Assembly: GCF_000725805.1 (NCBI RefSeq)
Contig: NZ_JOFT01000027.1
Span: forward strand, 62,001 to 126,000
Origin: Streptomyces xanthophaeus
GTDB lineage: Bacteria > Actinomycetota > Actinomycetes > Streptomycetales > Streptomycetaceae
Length of the DNA stretch: 64,000 nt
Direction: 5' to 3'
Part shown: piece by piece, positions 15,048 through 23,816 of the stretch
Position numbering within the stretch: position 1 is the stretch's first letter
Layout of the letters: every line of letters begins with the position of its first letter
Notes under the pieces: generated by a model
What the model saw: only the letters and a program-made list of their open reading frames with translations
Database searches by the model: none
What the model was told of the DNA's origin: nothing
Program-made: the position numbers and the translations under genes

Positions 15048-16258
15048 TACCGAACCCCGCCGCGCTGCTGCGCCGGGCCCGGCCGTGGCTCGTGGACCTG
15101 GGCCTGGCCGTGCTGGTGCAGCTGGCCGTCTCGATGCCGTTCGTGCTGCCGCGGGAGGCCCCGCTGCCGCCCGCGACCTGGACCTCGTACGCGATGACCA
15201 CCCTGGCCGTGGTGCCGCTGGTGTGGCGGCGCCGGTGGCCGGTGACCGTGCTGGTGCTGAACCTGCTGGCCGGCGGGGTCTACCGGGTGGCGTTCGAAGG
15301 GCCGGGGCAGCCGCTGCCGTACGCCGGGCTGATCGCCTTCTACACGGTCGCCCTGCTGTGTCCCGCGCGGGTTCGGGCCGCCGTCGGGGGGCTCGCGGTG
15401 CTGACGGTGGCCGTGTCCGCGGGGCTGCGGACGGGGACGGCCAGGGAGCTGTCCTTCACCCTGTTCTGCGCGGGCGCCGCGTACGTGCTCGGCCGGCTCC
15501 AGCACACGCGGCAGGCCTACACCGCGGCCGTGGAGGACCGCGCGGCGCAGCTGGAGCGGGCCAACCGGATCGAGTCGGAGCAGGCCGTGGCGCGCGAACG
15601 GGCCAGGATCGCGCGGGAGATGCACGACATCCTCTCGCACGCCGTCAGCATCATGATCGTGCAGGCGGAGGCCGGGCCGGTGGCGGTGCGGCGGGCGCCG
15701 GAGCGGGCCGAGGCGGCTTTCGAGGCCATCTCGGAGACGGGCCGGGACGCGATGGTGCAGCTGCGCGCGATGCTCGGGCTGCTCAGGGAGGACGGTCCCG
15801 CGCCCCGCGAGCCGCAGCCGGGGGTGGCCGCGCTGCCGCGGCTGCTGGACCGGGTGCGCCAGGGCGGGCCGCAGATCGCGTACGAGGAGACGGGCGAGGT
15901 CCGGGCGCTGGCCCCGGCGGTGGACACGGCCGTGTACCGGATCGTGCAGGAGGCCCTGACGAACGTGGTCAAGCACGCGGCGGCGGACCGGGTGTCGGTA
16001 CGGCTCCACCACACGGCCAGGGACCTGACGGTCACGGTGGCGGACGACGGCCGGGGCCCCGCGCGGGCCAGGGGCGGTGGGGGTACGGCCGGCGGGGACG
16101 CGGCCGGCGGGCACGGGAGTGGCGGGCACGGGCTGATCGGCATCCGGGAGCGGGCGGCCGCGCACGGCGGGACGGCCACGGCGGGTCCGGGACCGGACGG
16201 CCGCGGGTTCCGCCTCAGCGCCGTGCTTGTAACCTCGCGCCAGGAGGTGGGGAGTTGA
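15044..16258 (+). CDS. NarL-type sensor histidine kinase
   Basis: The 404-residue sensor has about four to five N-terminal membrane helices (residues 15-150) with no large external domain, a coiled linker, then a HisKA_3 dimerisation helix with the phospho-accepting His194 in REMHDILSHAVS. The HATPase domain has VQEALTNVVKHA and VADDGRGP; a glycine-rich insert follows before GHGLIGIRERAAAHGG. The GTG at 15044 overlaps the upstream gene by four bases. Its partner is the response regulator that overlaps its stop. The signal is unknown. Confidence 0.92.
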   Translation: MIPNPAALLRRARPWLVDLGLAVLVQLAVSMPFVLPREAPLPPATWTSYAMTTLAVVPLVWRRRWPVTVLVLNLLAGGVYRVAFEGPGQPLPYAGLIAFYTVALLCPARVRAAVGGLAVLTVAVSAGLRTGTARELSFTLFCAGAAYVLGRLQHTRQAYTAAVEDRAAQLERANRIESEQAVARERARIAREMHDILSHAVSIMIVQAEAGPVAVRRAPERAEAAFEAISETGRDAMVQLRAMLGLLREDGPAPREPQPGVAALPRLLDRVRQGGPQIAYEETGEVRALAPAVDTAVYRIVQEALTNVVKHAAADRVSVRLHHTARDLTVTVADDGRGPARARGGGGTAGGDAAGGHGSGGHGLIGIRERAAAHGGTATAGPGPDGRGFRLSAVLVTSRQEVGS

Positions 16259-16929
16259 CGATCCGCGTGGTGGTGGCCGACGACCAGGAGCTGGTGCGCA
16301 GCGGTTTCGCGATGATCCTCGACGTCCAGGAGGACATCGAGGTCGTGGCGGAGGTCGGCGACGGCGCGGCGGCCGTGGAGGCGGTGGACCGGCTGTCCCC
16401 GGACGTGGCCCTGCTCGACATCCGGATGCCGGTGCTGGACGGGATCGAGGCCTGCCGGACGATCTCGGGGCGCGGCGCCTGCCGGACGGTGATGCTGACG
16501 ACCTTCGACTCGGACGAGTACGTGTACGAGGCCCTGCACGCGGGGGCGAGCGGGTTCCTGCTCAAGGACGTGCGGCGGGACGACCTGGTGCACGCGGTAC
16601 GGGTGGTGGCGGCGGGCGAGTCCCTGCTGGCGCCTTCGGTGGCGCGGCGGCTGATCGAGGAGTACACGGCGGCCACGGCGTCGGCGCGGCCCGCCCTGGC
16701 GGCGGACCGGCTGGAGGTGCTGACGGCGCGGGAGCGGCAGACGCTGCTGCACCTGGGGCGGGGGCTGTCGAACGCGGAGATCGCGGCGGCGCTGGTGGTG
16801 AGCGAGCACACGGTGAAGTCGCACGTGGGGAACGTGCTGGCGAAGCTGGGGCTGCGGGACCGGATCCAGGCGGTGATCTGCGCGTACGAGACGGGCCTGA
16901 TCGCGGCGGGTACTCCCGCTGGGGAGTGA
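16255..16929 (+). CDS. NarL/LuxR-type response regulator
   Basis: The 224-residue protein has a receiver domain (VVVADDQELVRSG, phosphorylated Asp55 in LLDIRMP, MLTTF, Lys in LLKDVRR) and a LuxR-type helix-turn-helix (LTARERQTLLHLGRGLSNAEIAAALVVSEHTVKSHVGNVLAKLGL). I place the start at TTG 16255 because it overlaps the kinase stop as TTGA and lies seven bases after GGAGG. It probably controls genes near it, such as the secreted peptidase downstream; that is an inference. Confidence 0.92.
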   Translation: MTIRVVVADDQELVRSGFAMILDVQEDIEVVAEVGDGAAAVEAVDRLSPDVALLDIRMPVLDGIEACRTISGRGACRTVMLTTFDSDEYVYEALHAGASGFLLKDVRRDDLVHAVRVVAAGESLLAPSVARRLIEEYTAATASARPALAADRLEVLTARERQTLLHLGRGLSNAEIAAALVVSEHTVKSHVGNVLAKLGLRDRIQAVICAYETGLIAAGTPAGE

Positions 16930-17076
16930 GGTGACGGCGTGCCGGCTCCCTCGCGCGGGGGACTTGTCGTACCGGTGAAGACGGCTCTCACGGGTGATCC
17001 GCGCATACCCCTGTGACCAGCAGCATTGAGGTCATCGGGGCAGCACGGCCCCGGGACTTCACAGGGGGAAGACACC

Positions 17077-18285
17077 ATGAACGCGAAGACCCGCACGCTG
17101 ATCGCCGCCGCTCTGGTCCTGGGCATCGCCGCCGGTCCGGCCGTGGCCCACGCGGCGCCGGCCGCGCGCACGGGACCGGCCCCGGCGGCCCCGGCGCCGA
17201 CGGCGCCCTCGGTAGCGACGCCGCCGAATGCGAAGGCCCTGGAGAAGGCGATCGCCGGGCTGGGTGCGCAGCACCCGGACGCGACCGCCGCCCTGGTCCG
17301 GGTGGGCGGTACGAGCGGGAGCTGGAGGGGGAGTTCGGGTGTCGCGGACATCCGCACGGGGCGCGAGGCGATCGCGGAGGGCCACTTCCGGGCGGGTTCG
17401 GTGACCAAGACCTTCACCTCCGCGGTCGTCCTGCAACTGGTGGCCGAGGGGCGGGTGGAGCTGGACCGCCCGGTGGAGGACTACCTGCCGGGCCTGTTCC
17501 CCGACAGCTTCGAAAAGCCCGTCACGGTGCGCCAGTTGCTGAACTACACGAGCGGCATCCGGCCGGCGGACGGGCCGGATTCCTTCGAGGAGGAGTGGGA
17601 GCAGCGCTTCGATGTCACCGATCCGCGTGAGCAGATCGCGGGTGCCCTGGCCAAGGGGCCGGAGTCCACCGCCGGCACGGCCCAGCACTACCTGAACATC
17701 AACTACACGATCCTGGGCGTGCTGATCGAGAAGCTGACGGGCACGACGTACGAGCGGGCGGTCTCGGAGCGCATCCTGCGGCCGCTGGGCCTGCGGGACA
17801 CCTCGCTCCCGGGCCGTTTCCAGACGCGGATACCGGGTCCTCACAACCACGGCTACCAGGCGCTCACCCGGCCCGACGGGTCGCGGGAGCTGCGCGACGT
17901 GAGCGTGTGGAACTCTTCGGACCGCTGGGCGGCGGGCGATCTGATCTCGACGACGGCCGACCTGGAGCGTTTCACCGTGGCTCTGTTCGCCGGGCGGATC
18001 GTGCCGAAGGCCCTGCTCAAGGAGACGATGTTCGCGCTTCCGGCGGTGGCCGACTTCGAGAGCGGCAAGCCCGCCCAGCTCTCCGCCGGCTTCTCCCGGG
18101 TGGTCCTGCCGGACGGCACGGAGGCCTGGGGCAAGACGGGCGGACGGCACGGCTACAACACGGCGATAGGCGGGACGCTCGACGGGTCGCGGACGCTGGT
18201 CTATTCGGTGAACTCCACCGATGCCAAGGGCAAGGACATGAATCCGGTGGCCCTCGCGGTCTTCGGGGCGGCGTTCGCCAAGTAG
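17077..18285 (+). CDS. Secreted serine beta-lactamase-fold D,D-peptidase
   Basis: The 402-residue protein has a signal peptide (MNAKTRTLIAAALVLGIAAG, cleavage near AHA-AP) and an Ala/Pro linker, then a class C beta-lactamase/DD-carboxypeptidase fold. The three active-site motifs are present: S108-V-T-K111, Y205-L-N207 and K353-T-G355. This pattern fits the secreted D-alanyl-D-alanine carboxypeptidases of Streptomyces (R61 type) and related esterases. The start at 17077 has AGGGGGA upstream. It stands alone behind a 147-base intergenic region. Confidence 0.9.
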   Translation: MNAKTRTLIAAALVLGIAAGPAVAHAAPAARTGPAPAAPAPTAPSVATPPNAKALEKAIAGLGAQHPDATAALVRVGGTSGSWRGSSGVADIRTGREAIAEGHFRAGSVTKTFTSAVVLQLVAEGRVELDRPVEDYLPGLFPDSFEKPVTVRQLLNYTSGIRPADGPDSFEEEWEQRFDVTDPREQIAGALAKGPESTAGTAQHYLNINYTILGVLIEKLTGTTYERAVSERILRPLGLRDTSLPGRFQTRIPGPHNHGYQALTRPDGSRELRDVSVWNSSDRWAAGDLISTTADLERFTVALFAGRIVPKALLKETMFALPAVADFESGKPAQLSAGFSRVVLPDGTEAWGKTGGRHGYNTAIGGTLDGSRTLVYSVNSTDAKGKDMNPVALAVFGAAFAK

Positions 18286-18288
18286 CGG

Positions 18289-18804
18289 TCAGGCGGCGAC
18301 CGCGGACCGGGGCCCGGTCCCGGCCTCGGCCTCGGCCTCCGGCTCGGGCATGGCCTCCAGGCGCTTGATCATGCGGCGCAGGATCAGCAGCGGGATCACT
18401 CCGAAGACGCCGAACGCCATGTCGATGAGGCTCCAGGCGAAGGGGATCCCGCGGATGGGGCCGCAGATCAGGGCCAGCGGGATGATGCCCGCACAGGCGA
18501 TCATGCCGGCTTCGACGACCCAGATGTTGCGGACGGGGTCGCGGTGGACCCCGTAGAAGAAGACGGCGATGCAGAGGTGGGCGAAGGCGAGCCAGTCGGT
18601 GCCGTAGAGGAGGAAGGGGTATTCGGCGTCGGCCTGGTCCAGCCCGTCGCCGACCCGGCGCAGCCACTCGTTGTCCACCAGGGCGTTGCCCCAGCGGACT
18701 TCGCTGACCAGGGGGAAGGCGGTGAGTCCGCTGATCACCAGGCAGACGAGGAACAGGACCAGCCAGGCACGGATCCGCCGCTGAAGGGCGCTTCTCTCGC
18801 TCAT
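18289..18804 (-). CDS. Small four-helix membrane protein, unknown function
   Basis: The 171-residue protein begins MSERSALQRRIRAW and has about four membrane helices (LVLFLVCLVISGLTAFPL, LAFAHLCIAVFFYGV, AGMIACAGIIPLALICG, LIDMAFGVFGVIPLLIL) with an acidic tail repeating EAEAEA. I chose ATG 18804; a TTG at 18861 would add 19 residues but would lie inside the palindromic region. Two TGAAC-type palindromes directly upstream suggest control by a TetR-like repressor. It converges with the secreted peptidase gene, three bases apart. Confidence 0.75.
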   Translation of the reverse strand: MSERSALQRRIRAWLVLFLVCLVISGLTAFPLVSEVRWGNALVDNEWLRRVGDGLDQADAEYPFLLYGTDWLAFAHLCIAVFFYGVHRDPVRNIWVVEAGMIACAGIIPLALICGPIRGIPFAWSLIDMAFGVFGVIPLLILRRMIKRLEAMPEPEAEAEAGTGPRSAVAA

Positions 18805-18825
18805 GGCAGCAGCGTACGCCCATTT

Positions 18826-18860
18826 CTGAACACGTTCAGCCAAATTCCTGAAGGAGTTCA
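18826..18860 (-). promoter_or_regulatory. Twin palindromic operators
   Basis: CTGAAC-AC-GTTCAG (18826-18839) is an inverted repeat and TGAA-GGA-GTTCA (18849-18860) is a weaker copy nine bases away. They lie 22 to 56 bases upstream of the membrane protein start. The size and spacing resemble TetR-family operators. The regulator is not identifiable in this window. Confidence 0.55.
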
Positions 18861-18888
18861 ACTCTGGCGGGTGGCGTCTGGGGTGCGG

Positions 18889-20067
18889 TCAGAGTCCGAC
18901 GATGGCGTTCCAGCGGAGGGCGAGGGAGCGGCGTTCGGCGGAGGAGATGTCCCGGGCCACGACGAGCCGTCGGCGCATGTCCTCGTCGGGGAAGATGAGC
19001 GGGTTCTCGGCCAGTTCGGCCGTCTCCCTGTCCTCGGATCCGGCCAGGACCTCGCGGGCGGCCGGGACCGGGCAGACGTAGTTGACGGAGGCCGCGAGCT
19101 CGGCCGCCACCTCCGGGTCGTAGTAGTGGTCGATCAGGGCCTCGGCATTGGCCTTGTGCCGGGCGAGGTTGGGCACGAGCAGGCTCTCCGCCCAGAGTTC
19201 GGCCCCTTCCTCGGGGACCACGAACTCGATGTCGGGGTTGTCCGCCTGCAACTGGATGGCGTCGCCCGAGTAGGCCTGACAGGCCAGCACGTCGCCCTTG
19301 CTGAGGTCGGAGGTGTAGTCGTTGCCGGTGAAGCGGCGGATGTGCTTCTTCTTCACCATGCTCTCGACGTGGTCGCACATCCGGTGGAAGTCGGACTCCG
19401 TCCAGCGGGTGACGTCCACGCCGTTGCCCTGCATCAGCAGGGCGAAGGACTCGTCGAGCCCGGAGAAGAGGGTGATCTTGCCGGCGAGTTCGGGCCGCCA
19501 CAGGTCCTGGACCGACTTGATCTCCCGGCCGAGGGCCTTGCGGTTGTACGCGATGCCGGTGATCCCCGACTGCCAGGGGACGGTGTGCAGCCGGCCTTCG
19601 TCGAAGGCGGGGGAACGGAGCTGCGGGTCCAGGTAGCGGGTCACGTTGGACTGGGCCGAGCGGTCCATCTTCTGCGCCCAGCCGAGGTGGACGAAGCGCG
19701 CGGCCATCCAGTCGCTGACCACGACCAGGTCGTGCCCCGTCTCCTGGCGGTTCATCAGGGCCGGGCTGACCTTGCCGAAGAACTCGTCGTTGTCGTTGAT
19801 CTCCTCGGTGTAGCGGACCTCGATGCCGGTCTGCTCCGAGAAGGCCTCCAGGGTCGGACGCCGCTCCTCGTCCTCCTCGTCGGTGTCGATGTACAGCGGC
19901 CAGTTGGAGAAGGAGACGGTGCGGTCCCGCTCGGACCTGTCGAGTCCTTCCCGCCGGCCCTCGGGGACGTAGGCGGCGGGCACCCCGCAGCCGGTCAGGG
20001 CGGCCAGCAGGCCCGTGGCACCGAGGCCGCGCAGCGCGGCGCGGCGGGAGAAGGCGAGTTCAGGCAT
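18889..20067 (-). CDS. Second polyamine-type binding lipoprotein, Tat-exported
   Basis: This 392-residue solute-binding protein resembles the PotD at 6793-8040 throughout (VSFSNWPLYIDTDEEDEE, EEINDNDEFFGK, FTGNDYTSDLSKGD, NYVCPVPAAREVL). The start at 20067 gives a compact Tat lipoprotein signal with Arg8-Arg9 in FSRRAALRG and lipobox LTGC (Cys27). ATG 20109 is an alternative but falls within a strong hairpin. No permease or ATPase accompanies it, so it may feed the PotABC system at 3818-6707 or act as a sensor. It follows the second aldehyde dehydrogenase. Confidence 0.88.
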   Translation of the reverse strand: MPELAFSRRAALRGLGATGLLAALTGCGVPAAYVPEGRREGLDRSERDRTVSFSNWPLYIDTDEEDEERRPTLEAFSEQTGIEVRYTEEINDNDEFFGKVSPALMNRQETGHDLVVVSDWMAARFVHLGWAQKMDRSAQSNVTRYLDPQLRSPAFDEGRLHTVPWQSGITGIAYNRKALGREIKSVQDLWRPELAGKITLFSGLDESFALLMQGNGVDVTRWTESDFHRMCDHVESMVKKKHIRRFTGNDYTSDLSKGDVLACQAYSGDAIQLQADNPDIEFVVPEEGAELWAESLLVPNLARHKANAEALIDHYYDPEVAAELAASVNYVCPVPAAREVLAGSEDRETAELAENPLIFPDEDMRRRLVVARDISSAERRSLALRWNAIVGL

Positions 20068-20091
20068 GGCCACAGCCTCGGGGAACGCGAA

Positions 20092-20128
20092 GGGGCGGGC
20101 AATAGACATGTTGTCTACTGCCCGCCCC
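20092..20128 (-). terminator. 16-bp hairpin between aldehyde dehydrogenase and binding protein
   Basis: GGGGCGGGCAATAGAC (20092-20107) and GTCTACTGCCCGCCCC (20113-20128) pair along their full length with one G-U pair in the minus-strand RNA and a five-base loop. It lies 32 bases after the aldehyde dehydrogenase stop and 25 bases before the chosen binding-protein start. It may terminate or attenuate transcription between them. Confidence 0.65.
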
Positions 20129-20159
20129 TGCGACACCGTGCTGTGGTCGGTGCGGTCGG

Positions 20160-21599
20160 TCAGCCGTCGAGCGAGGTCATCACGTGCTTGATGCGCGTGT
20201 AGTCCTCGAAGCCGTAGGCGGAGAGGTCCTTGCCGTAGCCGGACTTCTTGAAGCCGCCGTGCGGCATCTCGGCGACGAGCGGGATGTGGGTGTTGATCCA
20301 CACGCAGCCGAAGTCGAGGTTCTTGGACATCCGCATCGCGCGGCCGTGATCCTTGGTCCACACGGAGGAGGCGAGGGCGAACTCGACGCCGTTCGCGTAC
20401 TCCAGCGCCTGGGCCTCGTCCGCGAAGGACTGGACGGTGATGACGGGGCCGAAGACCTCGTTCTGGATGATCTCGTCGTCCTGCTTGAGGCCGGAGACCA
20501 CGGTCGGGGCGTAGAAGTAGCCCTTCTCGCCGACCTGGTGGCCGCCCGCCTCGACCTTGGCGTGGGCGGGGAGGCGCTCGATGAAGCCCGCGACCTGCTT
20601 GAGCTGGTTCGGGTTGTTCAGCGGACCGTAGAGCACGTCCTCGTCGTCCGGCTGGCCGGTCTTCGTGTCGGCGGCGGCCTTGGCCAGCGCGGAGACGAAC
20701 TCGTCGTGGATCGACTCGTGCACCAGCACACGGGTGGCGGCCGTACAGTCCTGGCCCGCGTTGAAGTAGCCCGCGACCGCGATGTCCTCGACGGCCTTGG
20801 CGATGTCGGCGTCCTGGAAGACCACGACCGGGGCCTTGCCGCCGAGCTCCAGGTGGACGCGCTTGACGTCCTTCGAGGCGCTCTCGGCGACCTGCATGCC
20901 CGCGCGCACCGAGCCGGTGATGGAGGCCATCGCCGGGGTGGAGTGCTCCACCATGGCCTTGCCGGTCTCGCGGTCACCGCAGATGACGTTGAAGACGCCC
21001 TTGGGCAGCACCGAGTCGATGATCTCCGCCATCAGGACGGTGGAGGCCGGGGTGGTGTCCGAGGGCTTGAGCACCACGGTGTTGCCCGCGGCGATGGCCG
21101 GGGCGAACTTCCACACGGCCATCATCATCGGGTAGTTCCACGGCGCGACCTGGGCACAGACGCCGACCGGCTCACGGCGGATGATCGAGGTCATCCCCTC
21201 CATGTACTCGCCGGCCGAGCGGCCCTCCAGCAGACGGGCGGCGCCCGCGAAGAAGCGGATCTGGTCCACCATCGGCGGCAGCTCCTCGCTGGCCGTGAGG
21301 CCCAGCGGCTTGCCGGTGTTCTCCGACTCGGCGGCGACCAGCTCGTCCGCGCGCGCCTCGAAGGCGTCCGCGATCTTCAGCAGGGCCTTCTGGCGGTCCG
21401 AGGGCGTGGTGTCGCGCCAGCCCGGGAAGGCGGCCGCGGCGGCGGCCATGGCGGCGTCGACATCGGCCTGGCCCGAGAGCGGGGCAGTGGCGTACGCCTC
21501 GCCGGTGGCGGGGTTGACCACCTCGGTGGTCCGCCCGTCGGCGGCGTCCTTGAACTCCCCGCCGATGTAGTTGCGCAGACGACGCAGTTCGGTGGTCAC
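20160..21599 (-). CDS. Aldehyde dehydrogenase of polyamine/GABA breakdown
   Basis: The 479-residue enzyme is a second gamma-aminobutyraldehyde or betaine-aldehyde type dehydrogenase. It has APWNYPMMM, ITGSVRAGMQVA, LELGGKAPVVV, the catalytic Cys in NAGQDCTAATR and a C-terminal MPHGGFKKSGYGKDLS. I chose GTG 21599 because AGGAG precedes it and the protein then starts with TTELRRLRNYIGGEF, normal for the family; earlier in-frame GTG codons exist. It is divergent from the Lrp-type gene. A role for gamma-glutamyl-aminobutyraldehyde (PuuC-like) is inferred from context. Confidence 0.9.
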   Translation of the reverse strand: MTTELRRLRNYIGGEFKDAADGRTTEVVNPATGEAYATAPLSGQADVDAAMAAAAAAFPGWRDTTPSDRQKALLKIADAFEARADELVAAESENTGKPLGLTASEELPPMVDQIRFFAGAARLLEGRSAGEYMEGMTSIIRREPVGVCAQVAPWNYPMMMAVWKFAPAIAAGNTVVLKPSDTTPASTVLMAEIIDSVLPKGVFNVICGDRETGKAMVEHSTPAMASITGSVRAGMQVAESASKDVKRVHLELGGKAPVVVFQDADIAKAVEDIAVAGYFNAGQDCTAATRVLVHESIHDEFVSALAKAAADTKTGQPDDEDVLYGPLNNPNQLKQVAGFIERLPAHAKVEAGGHQVGEKGYFYAPTVVSGLKQDDEIIQNEVFGPVITVQSFADEAQALEYANGVEFALASSVWTKDHGRAMRMSKNLDFGCVWINTHIPLVAEMPHGGFKKSGYGKDLSAYGFEDYTRIKHVMTSLDG

Positions 21600-21783
21600 T
21601 CCAGCCACACTCCTGATCACATGTCCAACGGTTGAGACAACTCCCAAGCCTAGCCCCTATGCCGACGCTTTCGACAGGGCCGGACGCCACGAACTACGAA
21701 ATCAGTGAGATTCAAGCTCCCAAACAACGGATTTCATCGATTCCGTCTTGCGGAACAGACGACTCCTCGTGCACAGTGAGGTC
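21600..21783. promoter_or_regulatory. Divergent promoter region with GTTG-AGA-CAAC palindrome
   Basis: The 184 bases between the aldehyde dehydrogenase and the Lrp-type gene contain a short inverted repeat GTTG-AGA-CAAC (21631-21641) and AT-richer stretches (about 21691-21740). Divergent Lrp/AsnC genes commonly control both directions from such a region. No firm -10/-35 pair is assigned. Confidence 0.4.
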
Positions 21784-22272
21784 GTGGTCAGTCGAAGCGC
21801 AGATTCCAGGAACAGACAACCGTCCCCTTCGGTCGATGCTGTGTCCCTGGCGATCATCGAGCAACTGCAGGAGGACGGTCGCCGTCCCTACGCAGCGATC
21901 GGCAAGGCAGTCGGTCTGTCGGAAGCGGCGGTGCGCCAGCGCGTACAGAAGCTCCTCGACCAGGGCGTCATGCAGATCGTCGCCGTCACCGACCCGCTCA
22001 CCGTGGGCCTGCGACGCCAGGCCATGGTCGGGATCAACGTCGAGGGAGACCTCGACCCGGTGGCCGACGCACTCACCGCAATGGCCGAGTGCGAGTACGT
22101 GGTGATGACCGCCGGATCGTTCGACCTGATGGTGGAGATCGTCTGCGAGGACGACGACCACCTGCTCGAGACGATCAACAAGAAGATCCGCACGCTCCCC
22201 GGCGTGCGATCAACCGAAAGCTTCGTTTACCTGAAGCTGAAGAAGCAGACCTACATGTGGGGAACCCGATAA
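21784..22272 (+). CDS. Lrp/AsnC-family transcriptional regulator
   Basis: The 162-residue regulator has an N-terminal helix-turn-helix (IIEQLQEDGRRPYAAIGKAVGLSEAAVRQRVQKL) and a C-terminal ligand-binding RAM domain (AMVGINVEGDL, YVVMTAGSFDLMVEIVCED). The start is taken at GTG 21784 from similarity to Streptomyces relatives beginning SRSADSRN; GTG 21769 and TTG 21748 are in frame. It lies two bases before the aminotransferase gene and is divergent from the aldehyde dehydrogenase, so it probably controls both. I recall the S. coelicolor equivalent being reported as a polyamine-utilisation regulator, but this is from memory. Confidence 0.88.
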   Translation: MVSRSADSRNRQPSPSVDAVSLAIIEQLQEDGRRPYAAIGKAVGLSEAAVRQRVQKLLDQGVMQIVAVTDPLTVGLRRQAMVGINVEGDLDPVADALTAMAECEYVVMTAGSFDLMVEIVCEDDDHLLETINKKIRTLPGVRSTESFVYLKLKKQTYMWGTR

Positions 22273-22274
22273 CC

Positions 22275-23636
22275 GTGAGCCAGGACCTCTCCAAAACCGC
22301 GTACGACCACCTGTGGATGCACTTCACCCGCATGTCGTCCTACGAGAACTCCCCCGTCCCCACGATCGTCCGGGGCGAGGGCACCTACATCTGGGACGAC
22401 AAGGGCAAGCGCTACCTGGACGGTCTCGCCGGACTGTTCGTGGTCAACGCCGGTCACGGCCGCAAGGAACTGGCCGAGGTCGCCTACAAGCAGGCCCAGG
22501 AACTCGCGTTCTTCCCCATCTGGTCGTACGCGCACCCCAAGGCCGTGGAGCTCGCCGAGCGCCTCGCCCACTACGCCCCGGGCGACCTGAACAAGGTCTT
22601 CTTCACCACCGGTGGCGGCGAGGCCGTCGAGACCGCCTGGAAGCTCGCGAAGCAGTACTTCAAGCTCCAGGGCAAGCACACCAAGTACAAGGTCATCTCG
22701 CGTGCGGTCGCCTACCACGGCACCCCGCAGGGCGCCCTGTCCATCACCGGCCTGCCGGCCCTGAAGGCCCCCTTCGAGCCGCTGGTCCCCGGCGCGCACA
22801 AGGTGCCGAACACCAACATCTACCGCGCCCCGATCTTCGGCGACGACCCCGAGGCCTACGGCCGCTGGTGCGCCGACCAGATCGAGCAGGAGATCCTCTT
22901 CGAGGGCGCCGACACCGTCGCGGCCGTCTTCCTGGAGCCGGTGCAGAACGCCGGCGGCTGCTTCCCGCCGCCGCCCGGGTACTTCCAGCGGGTCCGCGAG
23001 ATCTGCGACGAGTACGACGTGCTGCTCGTCTCCGACGAGACGATCTGCGCCTTCGGCCGCCTCGGCACGATGTTCGCCTGTGACAAGTTCGACTACGTGC
23101 CGGACATGATCACCTGCGCCAAGGGCATGACCTCGGGCTACTCCCCGATCGGCGCCTGCATCATCTCGGACCGCCTCGCGGAGCCCTTCTACAAGGGCGA
23201 CAACACCTTCCTGCACGGCTACACCTTCGGCGGTCACCCGGTGTCCTCCGCGGTGGCGCTGGCCAACCTCGACATCTTCGACAAGGAAGGCCTGAACCAG
23301 CACGTGCTGGACCAGGAGGGCAACTTCTTCAACACCCTGAAGAAGCTGCACGACCTCCCGATCGTCGGCGACGTCCGCGGCAACGGCTTCTTCTACGGCA
23401 TCGAGCTCGTCAAGGACAAGGTCACCAAGGAGTCCTTCACGGACGAGGAGACGGAGCGCGTGCTCTACGGCTTCCTCTCCAAGGCGCTCTTCGAGAACGG
23501 CCTGTACTGCCGCGCCGACGACCGTGGCGACCCGGTCATCCAGCTCGCGCCGCCGCTGATCGCCGACCAGGGCACCTTCGACGAGATCGAGGGCATCCTG
23601 CGGAGCGTGCTCACCGAGGCGTGGACCAAGCTCTAA
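22275..23636 (+). CDS. Class III aminotransferase (polyamine/GABA type)
   Basis: This 453-residue PLP enzyme of fold type I, class III, would transfer the amino group of putrescine, cadaverine, GABA or a related omega-amine to pyruvate or 2-oxoglutarate. The PLP-binding Lys283 is in TCAKGMTSGYSP; FFTTGGGEAVETAWKLAKQY, VAYHGTPQGALS, FLEPVQNAGGCFPPP and LLVSDETICAFGR are all present. The GTG start lies two bases after the Lrp-type gene, so the two are co-transcribed. It has the length and motifs of SpuC-like pyruvate transaminases. A strong hairpin follows its stop. Confidence 0.9.
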   Translation: MSQDLSKTAYDHLWMHFTRMSSYENSPVPTIVRGEGTYIWDDKGKRYLDGLAGLFVVNAGHGRKELAEVAYKQAQELAFFPIWSYAHPKAVELAERLAHYAPGDLNKVFFTTGGGEAVETAWKLAKQYFKLQGKHTKYKVISRAVAYHGTPQGALSITGLPALKAPFEPLVPGAHKVPNTNIYRAPIFGDDPEAYGRWCADQIEQEILFEGADTVAAVFLEPVQNAGGCFPPPPGYFQRVREICDEYDVLLVSDETICAFGRLGTMFACDKFDYVPDMITCAKGMTSGYSPIGACIISDRLAEPFYKGDNTFLHGYTFGGHPVSSAVALANLDIFDKEGLNQHVLDQEGNFFNTLKKLHDLPIVGDVRGNGFFYGIELVKDKVTKESFTDEETERVLYGFLSKALFENGLYCRADDRGDPVIQLAPPLIADQGTFDEIEGILRSVLTEAWTKL

Positions 23637-23668
23637 AAGCCTCCGGACCAGGCTTCAAATCGTCCGAC

Positions 23669-23721
23669 CACACGGCCCGGATCCTCCGTTCGAGTGAGAA
23701 CGCGGGGGTCCGGGCCGTGTG
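23669..23721 (+). terminator. Terminator after the aminotransferase gene
   Basis: CACACGGCCCGGA (23669-23681) pairs perfectly with TCCGGGCCGTGTG (23709-23721). The loop contains a second small CCTCC/GGGGG pairing. It lies 32 bases after the stop codon. Confidence 0.8.
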
Positions 23722-23816
23722 CTGTCACCATCCAAGCGGTTCATCTCTTTACATCGCAGTGCGGCGCCAGTGACCGAACCGGTTCCGCTTCGTTCCCCCG
23801 GACGGAGGTGTACGCC

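Noticed and set aside
20067..20109. ATG 20109 as start of the second binding protein
   Set aside because: It lies inside a 16-bp hairpin and lacks a ribosome binding site, while ATG 20067 gives a typical Tat lipoprotein signal.
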